This document shows positions 4,850-5,356 of a stretch of 5,356 nucleotides of DNA, piece after piece (position 1 is the stretch's first letter; each line of letters begins with the position of its first letter). The notes under the pieces were generated by a model, which made no database searches, was not told where the DNA came from, and worked only from the letters and a program-made list of their open reading frames with translations. Location: NCBI GenBank assembly GCA_030950875.1, contig JAUZQS010000193.1, forward strand, positions 1 through 5,356. Reading direction: 5' to 3'. Source of the stretch: Mariprofundaceae bacterium (GTDB lineage: Bacteria > Pseudomonadota > Zetaproteobacteria > Mariprofundales > Mariprofundaceae). A program made the position numbers and the translations under genes.

Positions 4850-4889
4850 GCGGGTTAAGAAAGCAAAGCTTATTGCAGAGTATATTTAG
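4848..4889 (+). pseudogene. Possible C-terminal stub of a deleted HI1419-type toxin
   Basis: In front of the antitoxin gene the frame ending in TAG at 4887-4889 reads MRVKKAKLIAEYI. Toxins of the HI1419 (RelE-like) family usually end in a segment of the form D-I-x-x-A-K-x-I-A-x-E, which this resembles. The antitoxin's AGGAG overlaps the stop codon, the typical junction of such toxin-antitoxin pairs. Upstream of codon 1 the frame runs through the promoter and shows no toxin sequence. I infer that the toxin body was deleted between the promoter and its last few codons; chance resemblance over about ten residues cannot be excluded. Confidence 0.3.
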
Positions 4890-4901
4890 GAGTTTTTCGA
4901 T

Positions 4902-5186
4902 ATGAACATAAAAGTAAAAACACATGTTTGGGATGCGAGTGAATACTTGGACAATCCTGAAGTCATTGCTGAATACTTGAATGTCGCCCTTGAGAATGGT
5001 GATTCTAGTCTCGTGCTTGCTGTTCTTGGAGATATTGCAAAAGCAAAAGGAATGAGCCAACTCTCTCATGATACTGGACTTGGAAGAGAGAGCCTTTACA
5101 AGACACTTACACCAGGATCCAAACCACGCTTCGATACCGTTATGAGGGTAATGAAAGGGTTGAATATACACTTGAACGCCCATTAG
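4902..5186 (+). CDS. HI1420-type (HigA-like) antitoxin, without partner toxin (94 aa)
   Basis: This is an antidote protein of the HI1420 family, with a Cro/C1-type helix-turn-helix that binds its own operator and normally a RelE/HigB-like toxin. The family signature is clear: WDASEYLDNPEVIAEYLNVAL at about 10-30, ENGDSSLVLAVLGDIAKAKGMSQL at 31-54, then the helix-turn-helix with DTGLGRESLYKTL (57-69), P-G-x-x-P (71-75) and FDTVMRVMKGLNI (77-89). The length of 94 residues is typical for the family. In this family the toxin gene usually lies just upstream; here the upstream 50 bases hold a promoter and at most a short toxin-like stub, and downstream an opposite-strand gene ends within 11 bases. 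It diverges from ccdAB. It may act as a solitary repressor or as an antidote to a toxin encoded elsewhere. Confidence 0.9.
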   Translation: MNIKVKTHVWDASEYLDNPEVIAEYLNVALENGDSSLVLAVLGDIAKAKGMSQLSHDTGLGRESLYKTLTPGSKPRFDTVMRVMKGLNIHLNAH

Positions 5187-5189
5187 CCC

Positions 5190-5209
5190 GCAGTATTCAC
5201 AAATACTGC
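5190..5209. terminator. Hairpin between convergent gene ends
   Basis: GCAGTATT (5190-5197) and AATACTGC (5202-5209) form an 8-bp stem with a CACA loop. It begins three bases after the antitoxin stop and contains the stop codon of the minus-strand gene, so it could end transcription from both sides. No T run follows on either strand, so it is a weak or factor-dependent terminator at best. Confidence 0.4.
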
Positions 5210-5355
5210 CGCGCGCACCTCACAACCTTATCCTCTATATCATGCTGAATTTTTTGAAGAGATTTCAGCGATTGATACAGGCTATCAGCTTTTTTCAAAC
5301 GCAAAGCAAGCAACGCTTCTTCATCAAGCCCTAAAGGATCAATGCAGCCCCTAGC
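5197..5355 (-). CDS. C-terminal end of an unrecognised protein (partial)
   Basis: On the minus strand a frame is open from the window edge to TGA (5197-5199) and gives 52 residues without a methionine, so the start lies beyond the window. The sequence GLDEEALLALRLKKADSLY and the following QSLKSLQKIQHDIEDKVV have the regular spacing of hydrophobic residues expected of helices, possibly a coiled coil, and the end is basic (RCARQYL). I do not recognise the family. Its end lies 10 bases from the end of the convergent antitoxin gene, and its last codons share the hairpin there. Confidence 0.6.
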   Translation of the reverse strand, partial: ARGCIDPLGLDEEALLALRLKKADSLYQSLKSLQKIQHDIEDKVVRCARQYL

Positions 5356-5356
5356 A

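Noticed and set aside
4839..5183. Minus-strand frame of 114 codons opposite the HI1420-type antitoxin
   Set aside because: It is a shadow of a clear helix-turn-helix protein and has no recognisable domain.

Overview
The window looks like an accessory segment of a moderately AT-rich proteobacterial chromosome (gamma- or zetaproteobacterial is my guess; nothing here fixes the taxon). Three kinds of content sit side by side: plasmid-type maintenance genes (a ParA/ParG-like partition pair, a CcdA/CcdB toxin-antitoxin pair and an antitoxin of the HI1420 family without a toxin), a two-gene operon for a FliK-like and a FlhB-C-terminus-like protein, and intergenic DNA made largely of nested inverted repeats with no transposase gene.

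Layout. 1-84 is the last 27 codons of an unrecognised + strand gene. 85-584 is non-coding apart from a doubtful 36-codon ORF; it holds a 206-bp inverted-repeat element (144-349) with a double-hairpin GTCAT...ATGAC repeat inside it, then an operator-rich promoter region with a perfect 28-bp palindrome. 585-1452 is the partition operon: a ParF-type ParA ATPase and an overlapping ribbon-helix-helix partner. Eight bases past its last stop comes the end of the opposing operon, 1461-3580 on the minus strand, in which a 607-residue FliK-like protein is coupled by an ATGA overlap to a 99-residue FlhB-C-like protein without the NPTH cleavage motif. 3581-4122 has no gene: 3581-3739 shows nothing I can name, 3740-3976 is a second inverted-repeat element carrying a second GTCAT repeat, and 3977-4075 is a third, directly abutting inverted repeat. 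4123-4682 (minus) is ccdAB with a near-consensus promoter and an operator dyad around its -10. Diverging from it, 4902-5186 (+) is the solitary HI1420/HigA-type antitoxin, with its own promoter and a GTATC...GATAC operator. 5197-5355 (minus) is the end of another unrecognised gene that leaves the window.

How the parts relate. ParA and its partner should form an autoregulated DNA-segregation module, with the upstream palindrome array as operator and possible centromere. CcdA/CcdB would be a gyrase-poison addiction module. The FliK-like and FlhB-C-like proteins belong to families that together set the substrate switch of the flagellar type III export apparatus. I cannot tell whether this is a chromosome holding remnants of an integrated plasmid or a large replicon carrying flagellar-type genes. 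The most unusual points are the nested repeats with paired base changes in their hairpins, the isolated FliK/FlhB-C pair, and the antitoxin whose toxin seems to have been deleted down to a C-terminal stub.
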